Shown here piece by piece: positions 1 to 11,111 of a stretch of DNA of 64,000 nt; within the stretch, counting starts at the first letter, position 1; each line of letters starts with the position of its first letter. Below the pieces are notes generated by a model. The model was not told the origin of the DNA and did no database searches. It was given only the letters and a program-made list of their open reading frames with translations. The translations under genes and the position numbers were made by a program. This stretch comes from an uncultured Woeseiaceae bacterium (GTDB lineage: Bacteria; Pseudomonadota; Gammaproteobacteria; Steroidobacterales; Woeseiaceae): contig CALZJH010000002.1 of the NCBI GenBank assembly GCA_945787845.1, positions 1 through 64,000 on the forward strand, in the 5' to 3' direction.

Positions 1-100
1 ACGCGTACTCCTGCGCCGCCTGCTTCTCCGCCTCGGCCGCGTCCGCGTCCAGGTAGAGGTCTTTCAGTTCGCCGCCATGCGGCTCTTTAAACGCACCCAC
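1..100 (-). CDS. sat: Sulfate adenylyltransferase, N-terminal fragment
   Basis: Partial gene running off the left edge. From a GTG at 98-100 the minus strand reads V-G-A-F-K-E-P-H-G-G-E-L-K-D-L and stays open to the edge. The Pro-His-Gly-Gly-x-Leu segment close to the N-terminus is characteristic of dissimilatory-type ATP sulfurylase (Sat). An in-frame stop lies about 20 bases upstream, and AAGGA at about 111-115 is a plausible ribosome binding site. In sulfur oxidisers Sat runs toward ATP and sulfate from adenylylsulfate, which would fit the sulfur genes at the other end of this window. Only 33 residues are visible, so the call rests on one short motif and on context. Confidence 0.5.
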   Translation of the reverse strand, partial: MGAFKEPHGGELKDLYLDADAAEAEKQAAQEYA

Positions 101-247
101 AATGTGTGTTCCTTGTTTTCAGGGGAGGGGATAGAAGGCGCGCAGCATAGTCTTTTTTTCAATGTCGGAAAGGGATGTGGATCACGCTCCACAGAGTGAC
201 CTGCGTCGCAGAGCCGAGGCCCGCGATGCGCGGCGGAATTCGGGCAC

Positions 248-275
248 AAAAAAAGCCCCGGACGACGGGGCTTTT
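248..275 (-). terminator. Rho-independent terminator of bfd
   Basis: Perfect 10-bp stem 251-260/266-275 (AAAAGCCCCG/CGGGGCTTTT) with a 5-base loop. On the minus strand it is followed by a run of seven T. It lies 19 bases after the bfd stop codon. Confidence 0.85.
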
Positions 276-293
276 CTTGGTTCGCCGGTGTCG

Positions 294-503
294 CTATGCG
301 ACGGCGGCAGGGGAGTAGAGTGTTGGCTGCGGAACGGGCCGCTTGCGGTATTCTGCGAGGATTTCTGAGGCGGCTTCCTTGCAGGAACCACAGCCGGTTG
401 CGACGCCGAGTTCCGCCTGCAGGCCCCACAAGTCGACCGCGCCAGCCTTAGCGGCTTTGCGGATTTGCTTGTCGGTAATCGCGTTGCAGATGCAGATATA
501 CAT
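294..503 (-). CDS. bfd: Bacterioferritin-associated ferredoxin
   Basis: A 69-residue protein with the BFD-like [2Fe-2S] fold. Cys4 and Cys6 (in C-I-C-N) and Cys38 and Cys41 (in G-C-G-S-C) match the four cluster ligands of Bfd. Bfd passes electrons to ferric iron in bacterioferritin so that iron can be mobilised under starvation. The C-terminal Pro-rich tail after about residue 55 is outside the core domain. The gene stands alone with its own terminator. A strong Fur box lies 43-57 bases upstream of the ATG, as expected for an iron-repressed gene. No bacterioferritin gene is seen in the window. Confidence 0.93.
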   Translation of the reverse strand: MYICICNAITDKQIRKAAKAGAVDLWGLQAELGVATGCGSCKEAASEILAEYRKRPVPQPTLYSPAAVA

Positions 504-545
504 AAAATCAATCGCTTAGCGTGTTTATCAGGATTTAAACGCAAA

Positions 546-560
546 TGAGAATGATTGTCA
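546..560. promoter_or_regulatory. Fur box upstream of bfd
   Basis: TGAGAATGATTGTCA matches the 7-1-7 Fur consensus TGATAATNATTATCA at all but two positions. It lies 43-57 bases before the bfd ATG, and the same 15 bases recur at 15075-15089. Confidence 0.85.
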
Positions 561-703
561 ATAGCATTAAGTACAATCCGAAACGGGCCTGCGGCAATTC
601 TGTACCCGTGACCTTTTTCGTGTGGTGCCCTACGCCCTAAGTGGTATGCGCTTGTCCCGGCAAAATCATTTATCATCAATGACTTGTCGATTTGAGCGTG
701 TAC

Positions 704-2850
704 ATGACTGATTTTCCCAAGAAAACCTTCGATGACTGGGCAGCCCTTGCGCAGCGCGAATGCCGCGATAAACCGCTGGATTCACTCACCCGCGACACGC
801 CCGAGGGTATTCCTGTCAAACCTCTGTACACGGCTGCGGACCTGGAGGGCCTCGATCACGTCGGGTCGTTTCCGGGCATGGCACCCTTCGTACGCGGCCC
901 CAGGGCCACGATGTACGCGGGCCGGCCGTGGACTGTGCGCCAATATGCCGGTTTTTCCACGGCGGAGGAGTCCAACGCGTTTTATCGGCGCAACCTCGAA
1001 GCGGGCCAGACCGGCCTCTCGGTCGCGTTCGACCTGGCCACGCATCGGGGCTACGACTCCGACCATCCGCGCGTGGTGGGTGACGTCGGCAAAGCCGGGG
1101 TCGCCATCGATTCCGTTGAGGACATGAAAATCCTGTTCGACGGCATCCCGCTCGACAAGATGTCTGTTTCCATGACGATGAACGGGGCAGCCTTGCCCAT
1201 CATGGCCATGTATATCGTTGCCGCCGAAGAGCAGGGCGTCTCGCCCGACCGGCTGGCGGGTACGCTGCAGAATGACATCCTCAAAGAATTCATGGTGCGC
1301 AACACCTATATCTATCCGCCCGAGCCGTCGATGCGCATCGTCTCCGACATCATCGCGTACACGGCCGGCAACATGCCGCGCTACAACTCGATCTCGATCT
1401 CCGGCTACCACATGCAGGAAGCCGGGGCGACCTGTGCGCAGGAGCTTGCGTACACCATCGCGGACGGCATCGAGTACGTTCGCACGGCCATAGCCAGCGG
1501 TCTGGATGTCGATTCGTTCGCGCCTCGACTGTCGTTCTTCTTCGCCATCGGCATGAACTTCTTCATGGAAGTCGCCAAGCTGCGCGCCGCGCGCCTGTTG
1601 TGGTCGACGCTAATGGCCGAGAAGTTCTCGCCCGAGAACCCGAAGTCGCTGGTGCTGCGCACACACTGCCAGACTTCAGGTGTCTCGCTAACGGCCGACG
1701 GCCCTTACAACAACATCATGCGCGTCACGACGCAGGCCATGGCTGCAGCGCTGGGTGGCACGCAATCCCTGCACACCAATTCATTCGACGAAGCACTTGC
1801 GCTGCCCACCGACTTCTCGGCCGGCATCGCGCGCAATACCCAGCTCGTTTTACAGGAAGAGTCAGGCATCACTGACGTTGTCGACCCGCTCGCGGGTTCC
1901 TATTACGTTGAAAAGCTCACGGCCGACCTCGCAGCCGAGGCTCGCAGGCTTATTGACGAAGTCGAAGACCTTGGCGGCATGACCAGGGCCGTCGAATCGG
2001 GCATGCCCAAGCTGCGCATCGAGGAGGCCGCCGCTGTCCGACAGGCGCGCATCGATCGTGGCGAGGAAGTCATCGTCGGCGTTAACAAGTACCGTGCGCA
2101 GGACGAAACGCCCGTTGAGATTCGCGATATCGACAATACGGCTGTCCGCGACGCGCAGGTCGCGCGCCTCGACAAGGTGCGCGCGGCGCGAAATGAAGAT
2201 GCCTGCCGGGCCGCACTCGCCCGGCTCACTGAGGCTGCCAGAGACAGCACCGGCAACTTGCTCGGCATAGCCATCGACGCCGCCCGCGAGCGTGCTACCG
2301 TCGGGGAGATTTCCGATGCCCTCGAAGACGTTTATGGAAGGTACCGCGCTATGACGCGATCAATCTCCGGCGTATACGGCGCCGCATACGAGAACGACGA
2401 GGAATTCCAGGCCATCTGGAAGGACGTCGAAGCCTTCGCGGAGGGCCAGGGCAGGCGCCCACGCCTCCTGGTCTGCAAGCTCGGCCAGGACGGACACGAT
2501 CGCGGCGCCAAGGTCATCGCCACGGGCTTTGCAGACCTTGGCTTCGACGTCGACATCGGTCCGCTGTTCCAGACACCGGAAGAGGCTGTGCGTGAAGCGA
2601 TCGAAAACGATGTGCATGCGATCGGGATATCGTCGCAGGCCGCCGGTCACAAGACGCTGGTGCCGCAGGTCATTGAAGGCCTGAAGGCGCAGGATGCGTC
2701 GGATATCATCGTCATCTGCGGCGGCGTCATCCCGCCACAGGACTACGACGCGTTATACGCAGCGGGCGTGTCAGCCATCTACGGGCCGGGCACTAATATC
2801 GTCGAAGCAGCTCGCGAAGTGCTCGACAAGATCAGGGACAAGAGAGCGTC

Positions 2851-2854
<4 letters not shown>
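704..2854 (+). CDS. scpA: Methylmalonyl-CoA mutase
   Basis: Adenosylcobalamin-dependent enzyme interconverting (R)-methylmalonyl-CoA and succinyl-CoA, the last step of propionyl-CoA assimilation. About 716 residues, the size of the catalytic single-chain type: an N-terminal TIM barrel (to about residue 540) and a C-terminal B12-binding domain. The base-off/His-on motif D-G-H-D-R-G is at about 596-601, with His598 the expected lower cobalt ligand. The ATG at 704 is preferred; in-frame TTG at 692 and GTG at 698 are alternatives, and none has a clear ribosome binding site. The stop overlaps the start of the carboxylase beta gene (ATGA), so the genes are translationally coupled. Confidence 0.95.
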
Positions 2855-4383
<1,529 letters not shown>

Positions 4384-4418
4384 CGTCCTGTCGAGACGCA
4401 AGAGATTGGGGACCTGCA

Positions 4419-6404
4419 TTGTTTGACAAGATACTGATTGCCAACCGTGGCGAGATCGCCTGCCGCGTCATCAAGTCCGCGCAGAAGATGGGCATCAAGA
4501 CCGTTGCCGTGTACTCGGAGGCCGATCGCGACGCCTTGCATGTACAGCTCGCCGACGAAGCGGTGCACATTGGCGCCGCACCGTCGGCGGAGTCCTACCT
4601 CGTCGCCGATCGCATTATCCAGGCCTGTCTGGATACGGGCGCACAGGCCGTGCATCCGGGTTACGGTTTCCTCTCTGAGAATTCATCGTTCTGCGAAGCG
4701 CTGGCAAAGAAGAAAATCGTGTTTATAGGGCCGAAGACCAAAGCCATCGAGGCGATGGGAGACAAGATCACGTCCAAGAGGCTCGCGGACAAGGCGCAGG
4801 TGAACACAATCCCCGGCTACACGGATGTCGTTAAGGACGCCGCTCATGCCGTCGATATCTCGCAGGGCATCGGTTACCCGGTCATGCTCAAGGCGAGTGC
4901 CGGTGGTGGTGGCAAAGGCATGCGCGTTGCGCGCAACGATGACGAGTGTCGCGACGGATTTGAGCGCGCGACCAACGAGGCGAAGTCGAGCTTCGGTGAT
5001 GATCGTGTGTTCATCGAGAAATATATAGAAGAGCCGCGCCACATCGAGATCCAGGTGCTGGCCGACAGCCACGGGGATTGCATCTACCTCAACGAACGTG
5101 AATGTTCGCTGCAACGTCGTCACCAGAAAGTCATCGAAGAGGCGCCGTCGCCGTTTCTTGACGAGAAAACCCGCAAGGCGATGGGCGAGCAGGCGGTTGC
5201 CCTTGCCAAGGCCGTCGACTATGAATCGGCGGGCACGGTCGAGTTCATTGTCGACAAGGAAAAGAACTTTTTTTTCCTCGAGATGAACACTCGGCTGCAG
5301 GTCGAGCACCCGGTGACGGAGCTCACCACTGGCGTCGACCTGGTCGAGCTTATGATCAAGGTCGCGGCCGGTGAGAAACTGCCGCTCAAGCAGAAAGACG
5401 TGGGTATCAACGGCTGGTCCATTGAGGCGCGGGTCTACGCTGAGGATCCGTTTCGAAATTTCCTGCCGTCCACGGGAAGGCTCGTCTATTACCGCCCGCC
5501 CACGGAGGACGAGCACGTGCGCGTTGATACCGGCGTGTACGAAGGTGGCGAGGTGTCGATGTTCTACGACCCGATGGTCGCAAAGCTGGTCACCTGGGGA
5601 AAAGATCGTGACGATGCGATCGCCCGGATGCGTGCGGCGCTCGACCAGTTCGTCGTGCGCGGTATCCAGAGCAACATCGCGTTCTTGTCTGCGCTCATTG
5701 CACACGAGAAGTTCCGGACCGGGGACATCTCGACGAACACGATTGCCGAGGAGTACCCGGAAGGCTTCAACCCAAACGACGTAGCGCACGAAGATCCGGC
5801 AATCGCGCTGGCCGTTGTCGGTACCATCGTTCGCAAGTACCGGGATCGCGCTGCGCAGATCGACGGCCAATTGCCTGGCCACCGGCGCGAGGTACCCGCG
5901 GATTGGGTGGTGGTCAAAGGCGACGAGCACCACCCGATATCGGTCGTTGCGGAAGACGATTGCCATGTTGTCACCATCCACGGTAACGCCTACAGGGTTT
6001 GCTCCGACTGGGAGTTCGGGCAGCGGCTGTTCAGCGGCACGGTAAATGATGAGACGGTCCACTTGCAGTTCGCCAGGGACGGCCAGGTGTACATGCTGTC
6101 ACGCGGAGGGTCGCAGTCTGACGTACTGGTACTGAATCCACGCGCCGCCGAGTTGTACAAGCTTATGCCGGTCAAAGCGCAGCCGGATACCTCAGGGCAG
6201 ATCATGGCACCGATGCCAGGCCTGATCGTGTCTGTCTCGGTCGCCGCAGGTGACGAGGTCAAGGCCGGTGACGAGCTCGCAGTGCTCGAAGCCATGAAGA
6301 TGGAAAACACGATCAGGGCCGAGCGCAATGGCGTGGTCGCCCGGGTGAATCGTAAGGCTGGCCAGAGCGTTGAGGTCGACGAAGTCATCATGGAGTTGGA
6401 GTAG
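4419..6404 (+). CDS. pccA: Propionyl-CoA carboxylase alpha subunit (biotin carboxylase and carrier)
   Basis: About 661 residues. Domain order: biotin carboxylase N-terminal domain (K-I-L-I-A-N-R-G-E-I-A-C-R at the start), ATP-grasp domain with the Gly-rich ATP loop A-G-G-G-G-K-G-M near 165, biotin carboxylase C-terminal domain, a PccA-type linker, and a C-terminal biotinyl domain. The biotin lysine is in E-A-M-K-M-E about 35 residues from the end. The TTG at 4419 is chosen because it begins exactly at the conserved F-D-K-I-L-I-A-N-R; the open frame extends upstream into pccB without homology. The stop is two bases before the TTG of meaB. Confidence 0.93.
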   Translation: MFDKILIANRGEIACRVIKSAQKMGIKTVAVYSEADRDALHVQLADEAVHIGAAPSAESYLVADRIIQACLDTGAQAVHPGYGFLSENSSFCEALAKKKIVFIGPKTKAIEAMGDKITSKRLADKAQVNTIPGYTDVVKDAAHAVDISQGIGYPVMLKASAGGGGKGMRVARNDDECRDGFERATNEAKSSFGDDRVFIEKYIEEPRHIEIQVLADSHGDCIYLNERECSLQRRHQKVIEEAPSPFLDEKTRKAMGEQAVALAKAVDYESAGTVEFIVDKEKNFFFLEMNTRLQVEHPVTELTTGVDLVELMIKVAAGEKLPLKQKDVGINGWSIEARVYAEDPFRNFLPSTGRLVYYRPPTEDEHVRVDTGVYEGGEVSMFYDPMVAKLVTWGKDRDDAIARMRAALDQFVVRGIQSNIAFLSALIAHEKFRTGDISTNTIAEEYPEGFNPNDVAHEDPAIALAVVGTIVRKYRDRAAQIDGQLPGHRREVPADWVVVKGDEHHPISVVAEDDCHVVTIHGNAYRVCSDWEFGQRLFSGTVNDETVHLQFARDGQVYMLSRGGSQSDVLVLNPRAAELYKLMPVKAQPDTSGQIMAPMPGLIVSVSVAAGDEVKAGDELAVLEAMKMENTIRAERNGVVARVNRKAGQSVEVDEVIMELE

Positions 6405-6406
6405 CG

Positions 6407-7384
6407 TTGTCGGACACGGCACAAGCCATTCTCGACGGTGATCGCCGGGCGCTTGCACGCGCTATTACCTTGATCGAATCCACGCGCCGCGATCATCGCG
6501 CCGAGGCGGGCGCGCTGCTGGAGGCGTTGATGCCGCACACGGGTAGTGCGATTCGCGTCGGCATTTCCGGTGCTCCCGGCGTTGGTAAATCGACGTTTGT
6601 CGAGGCCCTTGGCAACTATGTCATCGACCTTGGCCTGAAGCCGGCCGTACTCACCGTTGATCCGTCGTCCGCAATTTCAGGTGGTTCTATCCTGGGAGAT
6701 AAAACGCGCATGGAGACGCTGGCGCGGCGGTCCGAGGCCTACATTCGTCCGTCGCCGTCTGGTACTACGCTTGGCGGCGTCACGCGCCGTAGCCGCGAGA
6801 CCCTGCTGTTGTGCGAGGCCGCGGGCTTTGACGTGATCCTCGTCGAGACCGTCGGTGTCGGACAGTCGGAAACCCGGGTTGCGGAGATGACCGATATGTT
6901 CGTGCTGCTGTTGCAGCCGGGCGCGGGCGATGAGTTACAGGGTATCAAGCGCGGCATCATGGAACTTGCGGATCTCGTACTCATCAACCAGGCCGACGAC
7001 GGCCGCGAGCAGCTCGCGAATCACTCGGCTGCAGATTACCGGCACGCACTGCAATTGCTGCGTCCGCGTTCGACTGCATGGAAAACCGAAGTGGCGACGT
7101 GCTCGGCCCGTGACAAGGTTGGCATCGACTCGGCCTGGGACGCGGTCAAACGCCACCAGGACGCGCTCGTCAGCGGCGACGAACTCGGTTCCCTGCGCGC
7201 CGAACAGGCGCGTGCCTGGCTCTGGTCCGAAGTGCAGGACAGCCTCGTCGCCGACCTTCGCGAGAAATACGGTGTCAGTCGCCTTATTGCCGACCTCGAG
7301 AAAGCAGTGAGTGAGGGCCGGATGCCCGCGACAACCGCGGCTGACAAGCTGCTCGAGATTTACCTGGAGAACAAACAGCAATGA
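6407..7384 (+). CDS. meaB: Methylmalonyl-CoA mutase-associated GTPase MeaB
   Basis: A 325-residue G3E-family P-loop GTPase that protects methylmalonyl-CoA mutase and gates loading of adenosylcobalamin. The Walker A motif G-A-P-G-V-G-K-S-T is at about residues 55-63, the D-P-S-S switch segment follows, and E-T-V-G-V-G-Q-S-E is conserved as in ArgK/MeaB proteins. It starts with TTG directly after the carboxylase alpha stop, with a purine-rich site in the end of that gene, and its stop overlaps the next gene by four bases. Position next to the mutase supports the chaperone role. Confidence 0.93.
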   Translation: MSDTAQAILDGDRRALARAITLIESTRRDHRAEAGALLEALMPHTGSAIRVGISGAPGVGKSTFVEALGNYVIDLGLKPAVLTVDPSSAISGGSILGDKTRMETLARRSEAYIRPSPSGTTLGGVTRRSRETLLLCEAAGFDVILVETVGVGQSETRVAEMTDMFVLLLQPGAGDELQGIKRGIMELADLVLINQADDGREQLANHSAADYRHALQLLRPRSTAWKTEVATCSARDKVGIDSAWDAVKRHQDALVSGDELGSLRAEQARAWLWSEVQDSLVADLREKYGVSRLIADLEKAVSEGRMPATTAADKLLEIYLENKQQ

Positions 7385-7845
7385 GCGAGAGACCATTCAG
7401 AATTCTCGGTATCCAGCAGATCGCTGTCGGCGGGCTCGACAAGGGCAAATTGCGGACCCTGTGGGTGGATACCCTCGGGCTCACGCTGGATGGCAACTAC
7501 ACGAGTGAAAAGGAAAACGTCGATGAGGATATCGCGTTTTTGGGGGAGGGCGCGCATCGCATCGAGGTCGATCTCATGCAGCCCATTGATCCCGAGAAAG
7601 CGCCGCGGGTACACTCGCCGCCGCTCAACCATGTAGGGCTGTGGGTCGACGACCTGCCGGCTGCGGTCGAATGGCTCGGTGCGCAGGGCATGCGCTTTGC
7701 CCCGGGGGGCATTCGCAGGGGTGCGTCGGGGTACGATATTTGTTTCGTGCACCCAAAGGCTAATGAAGAATTTCCGATCGGCGGTGAGGGCGTGCTTATT
7801 GAGCTCGTCCAGGCACCGCTCGATGTGATTGAGGAGCTTGCATGA
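7381..7845 (+). CDS. VOC-family protein, probable methylmalonyl-CoA epimerase
   Basis: A 154-residue vicinal-oxygen-chelate protein with two beta-alpha-beta-beta-beta modules. In this operon the missing activity is the epimerase converting (S)- to (R)-methylmalonyl-CoA, so that is the likely role. The metal site is not canonical. The first ligand, His in known epimerases, appears as Gln in the N-terminal I-Q-Q-I-A-V strand, while the second-module His (L-N-H-V-G-L-W) and the final Glu (L-I-E-L-V-Q) are kept. A different VOC activity is therefore possible. It overlaps meaB and the following acyltransferase gene by four bases each. Confidence 0.72.
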   Translation: MSERPFRILGIQQIAVGGLDKGKLRTLWVDTLGLTLDGNYTSEKENVDEDIAFLGEGAHRIEVDLMQPIDPEKAPRVHSPPLNHVGLWVDDLPAAVEWLGAQGMRFAPGGIRRGASGYDICFVHPKANEEFPIGGEGVLIELVQAPLDVIEELA

Positions 7846-8807
7846 ACATACTTTACGTCTTCCCGGGCCAGGGCTCGCAGTACGAGGGCATGGGCAGGGA
7901 CCTCTGCGAGGCACACGCCATCGCGCGCGACATTTACGATCGCGCCAACGATGTGCTCGGGTACGACATCAAAGACATGTCGTTCAACAACCCGGGCGAC
8001 GAGCTGAACCTGACGCGCAACACGCAGCCGGCGCTGCTGACGCACCATATCGCCTGCCTTGAAGTATTCCGGGACCAGACAGGTGGAACCGTGCAGCCGA
8101 CAATGGCGGCCGGGCATAGCCTCGGCGAGTATTCGGCGCTGGTTGCTGCAAATGCGATGAGCTTCGACACAGCGCTCAAGCTGGTGCAGACGCGCGGTGC
8201 GCTCATGGGCGAGCACGGGCAGGGTGAAATGACGGCGTTCATGCTTGCGCTCGACGACATCAGGCCGCTGGCCGAAGAGTTCAATTGTGCGATTTCGGCT
8301 TGTAACCAGCCGAAGCAAACCGTTGTCGGTGGCTCATCTGCCGATCTCGAAAAGCTCGAAGCCCTTGTCGCCGAGGCATTTCCACGCGGTCGGGCGATTC
8401 GCCTGAAGACCGAGGGCGCCTTTCATACCTTTTATATGGACAAGGCGGCGGATCTCTTTAAGGAGGCCCTCGCCGAGGCCGAAATGCGGGTGCCCGAGAT
8501 CAGGGTGCTATCCAACTACACCGGTGGTTTCCATGGCGACGACATTGATGAGATCCGGGAGCGCCTCTACTTCCAGCTCAAACACCCGGTCATGTGGGAT
8601 GCGAACCTGATGGCCGCTCTGGGCGAGGGCGTCGACAGGATTTACGAGTTCGGCGGTGGCATCGGTCCTGGCGAAGCAACCGAGAAGCGTCCGAACCTCG
8701 AGGGCATGATCAAGAAGGCGCGCCGCGCCGCGGGCTCGGAAGCGGAGTACACTGCGGCTATCAACCGGCAGACGATTGATGAGGCTGCCAGCGGAGAGAG
8801 CGCGTAG
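7842..8807 (+). CDS. FabD-like malonyl-CoA:ACP acyltransferase family protein
   Basis: A 321-residue acyltransferase of the FabD fold. The N-terminus (V-F-P-G-Q-G-S-Q) is typical, the nucleophile elbow is G-H-S-L-G-E-Y with Ser93, and the catalytic His is in A-F-H-T near residue 196. FabD moves malonyl groups from CoA to acyl carrier protein. No other fatty-acid or polyketide gene is nearby. The gene sits between the methylmalonyl-CoA genes and the rhamnose genes, coupled to both by overlaps, so methylmalonyl-CoA or another acyl-CoA could be the donor. Substrate and acceptor are unknown. Confidence 0.8.
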   Translation: MNILYVFPGQGSQYEGMGRDLCEAHAIARDIYDRANDVLGYDIKDMSFNNPGDELNLTRNTQPALLTHHIACLEVFRDQTGGTVQPTMAAGHSLGEYSALVAANAMSFDTALKLVQTRGALMGEHGQGEMTAFMLALDDIRPLAEEFNCAISACNQPKQTVVGGSSADLEKLEALVAEAFPRGRAIRLKTEGAFHTFYMDKAADLFKEALAEAEMRVPEIRVLSNYTGGFHGDDIDEIRERLYFQLKHPVMWDANLMAALGEGVDRIYEFGGGIGPGEATEKRPNLEGMIKKARRAAGSEAEYTAAINRQTIDEAASGESA

Positions 8808-9700
8808 TGACGCAAGTGTGTAAGAAGGGCATCGTACTGGCCGGAGGCACCGGCTCTCGCCTGCATCCGTTGACGATTTCCGTCAGCAAGCAGTTGATGC
8901 CTGTCTACGACAAGCCGATGATCTATTACCCGATCGCGTCTTTGATGCTCGCGGGCATTCGGGACATCCACATCATCACGACGCCCGCCGATCAGATGCT
9001 TTTCCGGGACCTGCTCGGTGATGGGTCGCAGTGGGGCGTGAGCATCAGCTACGCGGTCCAGCCGCAACCTGCAGGTATAGCCCAGGCCTTTCTTATCGCC
9101 GAGGACTTTATCGGTGGTGATCCGGTCGCCCTGGTTCTCGGTGACAACATCTTCTTCGGCCATGGCTTGCCCGACCAGCTGCGAGCTGCTGCGTCGCGAT
9201 CGGTCGGTGCGACGGTGTTTGCCTATCACGTCAACGATCCGGAACGCTACGGAGTGGTTGCCTTCGACAAGGACGGCACGGCACTCGGTATCGAGGAGAA
9301 GCCCGTTGCGCCGCAATCGAACTACGCTGTCACCGGTATCTATTTCTACGACCATCACGTCGTGGAGTTCGCCAAATCCCTTGAGCCATCCGCGCGCGGC
9401 GAACTCGAGATCACGGATCTCAACCGGATGTACCTCGCCAGGGGGGCGCTGAATGTCGAGGTAATCGGGCGTGGTTCCGCGTGGCTGGACACGGGCACCC
9501 ACGAATCGCTGCTTGCGGCCGCGAAGTTCATCGAAATCGTTGAGCAGCGGCAGGGCTTGAAGATCTGTTGTCCGGAAGAGATCGCCTACCATTCCGGGTT
9601 CATCGATGCGGACCAGGTTAGAGCACTCGCGGCCGAGCTCGAGCAAAACGAGTACGGCAGGTACCTGCTGCGCATTCTCGACGAATCGGTATTTACATGA
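8807..9700 (+). CDS. rfbA: Glucose-1-phosphate thymidylyltransferase
   Basis: A 297-residue RmlA/RfbA enzyme making dTDP-glucose from dTTP and glucose 1-phosphate, first step of dTDP-L-rhamnose synthesis. The nucleotidyltransferase signature G-G-T-G-S-R-L near residue 12 is followed by the [11 protein letters not shown] segment, with L-G-D-N-I-F further on. It starts with GTG overlapping the last base of the FabD-like gene. The four rhamnose genes follow one another with four-base overlaps. Confidence 0.95.
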   Translation: MTQVCKKGIVLAGGTGSRLHPLTISVSKQLMPVYDKPMIYYPIASLMLAGIRDIHIITTPADQMLFRDLLGDGSQWGVSISYAVQPQPAGIAQAFLIAEDFIGGDPVALVLGDNIFFGHGLPDQLRAAASRSVGATVFAYHVNDPERYGVVAFDKDGTALGIEEKPVAPQSNYAVTGIYFYDHHVVEFAKSLEPSARGELEITDLNRMYLARGALNVEVIGRGSAWLDTGTHESLLAAAKFIEIVEQRQGLKICCPEEIAYHSGFIDADQVRALAAELEQNEYGRYLLRILDESVFT

Positions 9701-10245
9701 GGGTTGAAGCGACCTCCCTGCCAGGCGTCCTGCTCGTGAGAGCCAAAGTACTCAAGGACGCCCGCGGCGGGTTCCTGGAGACGTGGAATGCTCGAGACTA
9801 TCGTGCTGCCGGGATCGACGCGGCTTTTGTCCAGGACAATCTCAGCCTGTCGACGCGAAACACGCTGCGGGGCCTGCACTACCAGGTGGAGCAGGCGCAG
9901 GGGAAACTGGTGCGCGTTGCTCAGGGCAAAGTGTTCGACGTTGCGGTCGACCTGCGCCGATCTTCACCCACGTTCGGCCAGTCTCTCGGTATGGTTCTCG
10001 ACGCCGATGCCAGGGATGCGCTCTGGATTCCACCCGGATTCGCACACGGGTTTCTCGTGCTGAGCGAGACGGCCGCGTTCGAGTACAAGTGCACCGACTA
10101 TTATGAACCCGAGCATGAGCGTGCCATTCGCTGGGACGACCCTGACCTCGGCATCGACTGGCCGTTGCCGGATGGCGTCGAGCCGGTCCTCTCGGACAAG
10201 GACGCGAACGCTACCGCATTTCAGGACGCAGACACTTATTCATGA
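9697..10245 (+). CDS. rfbC: dTDP-4-dehydrorhamnose 3,5-epimerase
   Basis: A 182-residue cupin-type epimerase, the usual RmlC length. The R-G-L-H-Y-Q segment near residues 59-64 carries the catalytic base His, and the F-A-H-G-F strand with the downstream Tyr-rich K-C-T-D-Y-Y segment is also typical. It epimerises dTDP-4-keto-6-deoxy-glucose at C3 and C5. The ATG overlaps the stop of rfbA (ATGA). Confidence 0.95.
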   Translation: MRVEATSLPGVLLVRAKVLKDARGGFLETWNARDYRAAGIDAAFVQDNLSLSTRNTLRGLHYQVEQAQGKLVRVAQGKVFDVAVDLRRSSPTFGQSLGMVLDADARDALWIPPGFAHGFLVLSETAAFEYKCTDYYEPEHERAIRWDDPDLGIDWPLPDGVEPVLSDKDANATAFQDADTYS

Positions 10246-11111
10246 AAGTTCTTGTTACCGGTGCGCGGGGGCAGCTGGGGCAAACGCTCCTGGCGAACGC
10301 GCCGCCGGGCTGGACGTTGCTTGGTCTCGATCGCCCGCAGCTGGATATTTCTGATGCAGAACAGGTCCGGTCCCGCATGGAACTGGAGCCGCCCGACGTC
10401 ATCGTCAATGCTGCGGCCTATTCTGCCGTCGACCTGGCGGAATCCAATGAGACTGATGCCCGGCAAGTGAATGCCGACGGTGCGCAAAACCTGGCCCGCG
10501 CTGCGCATACTGTCGGTGCCCGACTTATTCACCTGTCCACCGATTTCGTTTTCGACGGGTATGCGACCAGCCCATATACGCCCGATGCCGACACCCACCC
10601 ACTCGGCGCGTATGGGCGCACGAAAACCGAGGGTGAGCAGCATGTACGCGAGATCCTGCCGAATCATGCGGTCGTTCTCAGGACCGCCTGGCTCTACAGC
10701 GAATACGGTGGAAATTTCGTGAGTACCATGTTGCGCCTGATGGCCGAGCGGAATGAGCTGATGGTTGTCGACGACCAGGTCGGCTCGCCGACATGGGCGC
10801 GCTCGGTTGCCGATGCTATATTCGCGTTTATTGCACGACCCGATCTTGCCGGTACCTACCACTGGACGGATGCCGGGCAGACCAGCTGGTACGATTTCGC
10901 GCGCGTCATTCAGCAAGAGGCTTTCGAAGTGGGGCTCCTCGACAAGACCATCGATATTCGACCGGTGTCTTCCGACGAATACCAGGCAGCCGCCAACAGG
11001 CCGGCATACAGCGTGCTGGACTGTTCTTCGACCGCTACTGACCTCGGCCTTGAGCAGGTGTCGTGGCAGGAAAGCCTGCGGGCGATGCTGGAAGCGAGTG
11101 CTGGTCAATGA
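10242..11111 (+). CDS. rfbD: dTDP-4-dehydrorhamnose reductase
   Basis: A 289-residue extended short-chain dehydrogenase. The N-terminal nucleotide-binding loop is V-T-G-A-R-G-Q-L-G-Q, and the catalytic Tyr/Lys pair is in Y-G-R-T-K near residue 125. It reduces the 4-keto sugar to dTDP-L-rhamnose with NAD(P)H. It overlaps rfbC and rfbB by four bases each. Confidence 0.94.
   Translation: MKVLVTGARGQLGQTLLANAPPGWTLLGLDRPQLDISDAEQVRSRMELEPPDVIVNAAAYSAVDLAESNETDARQVNADGAQNLARAAHTVGARLIHLSTDFVFDGYATSPYTPDADTHPLGAYGRTKTEGEQHVREILPNHAVVLRTAWLYSEYGGNFVSTMLRLMAERNELMVVDDQVGSPTWARSVADAIFAFIARPDLAGTYHWTDAGQTSWYDFARVIQQEAFEVGLLDKTIDIRPVSSDEYQAAANRPAYSVLDCSSTATDLGLEQVSWQESLRAMLEASAGQ

Noticed and set aside
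162..368. Short plus-strand frame between sat and bfd
   Set aside because: Runs through the bfd terminator and into bfd on the other strand; no conserved features.
4683..6062. 459-codon open frame antisense to pccA
   Set aside because: It is the mirror of a strongly conserved carboxylase gene in GC-rich DNA, has no recognisable domain and no ribosome binding site.
8642..9646. 334-codon antisense frame over rfbA
   Set aside because: Shadow of rfbA and the end of the FabD-like gene; no domain similarity.
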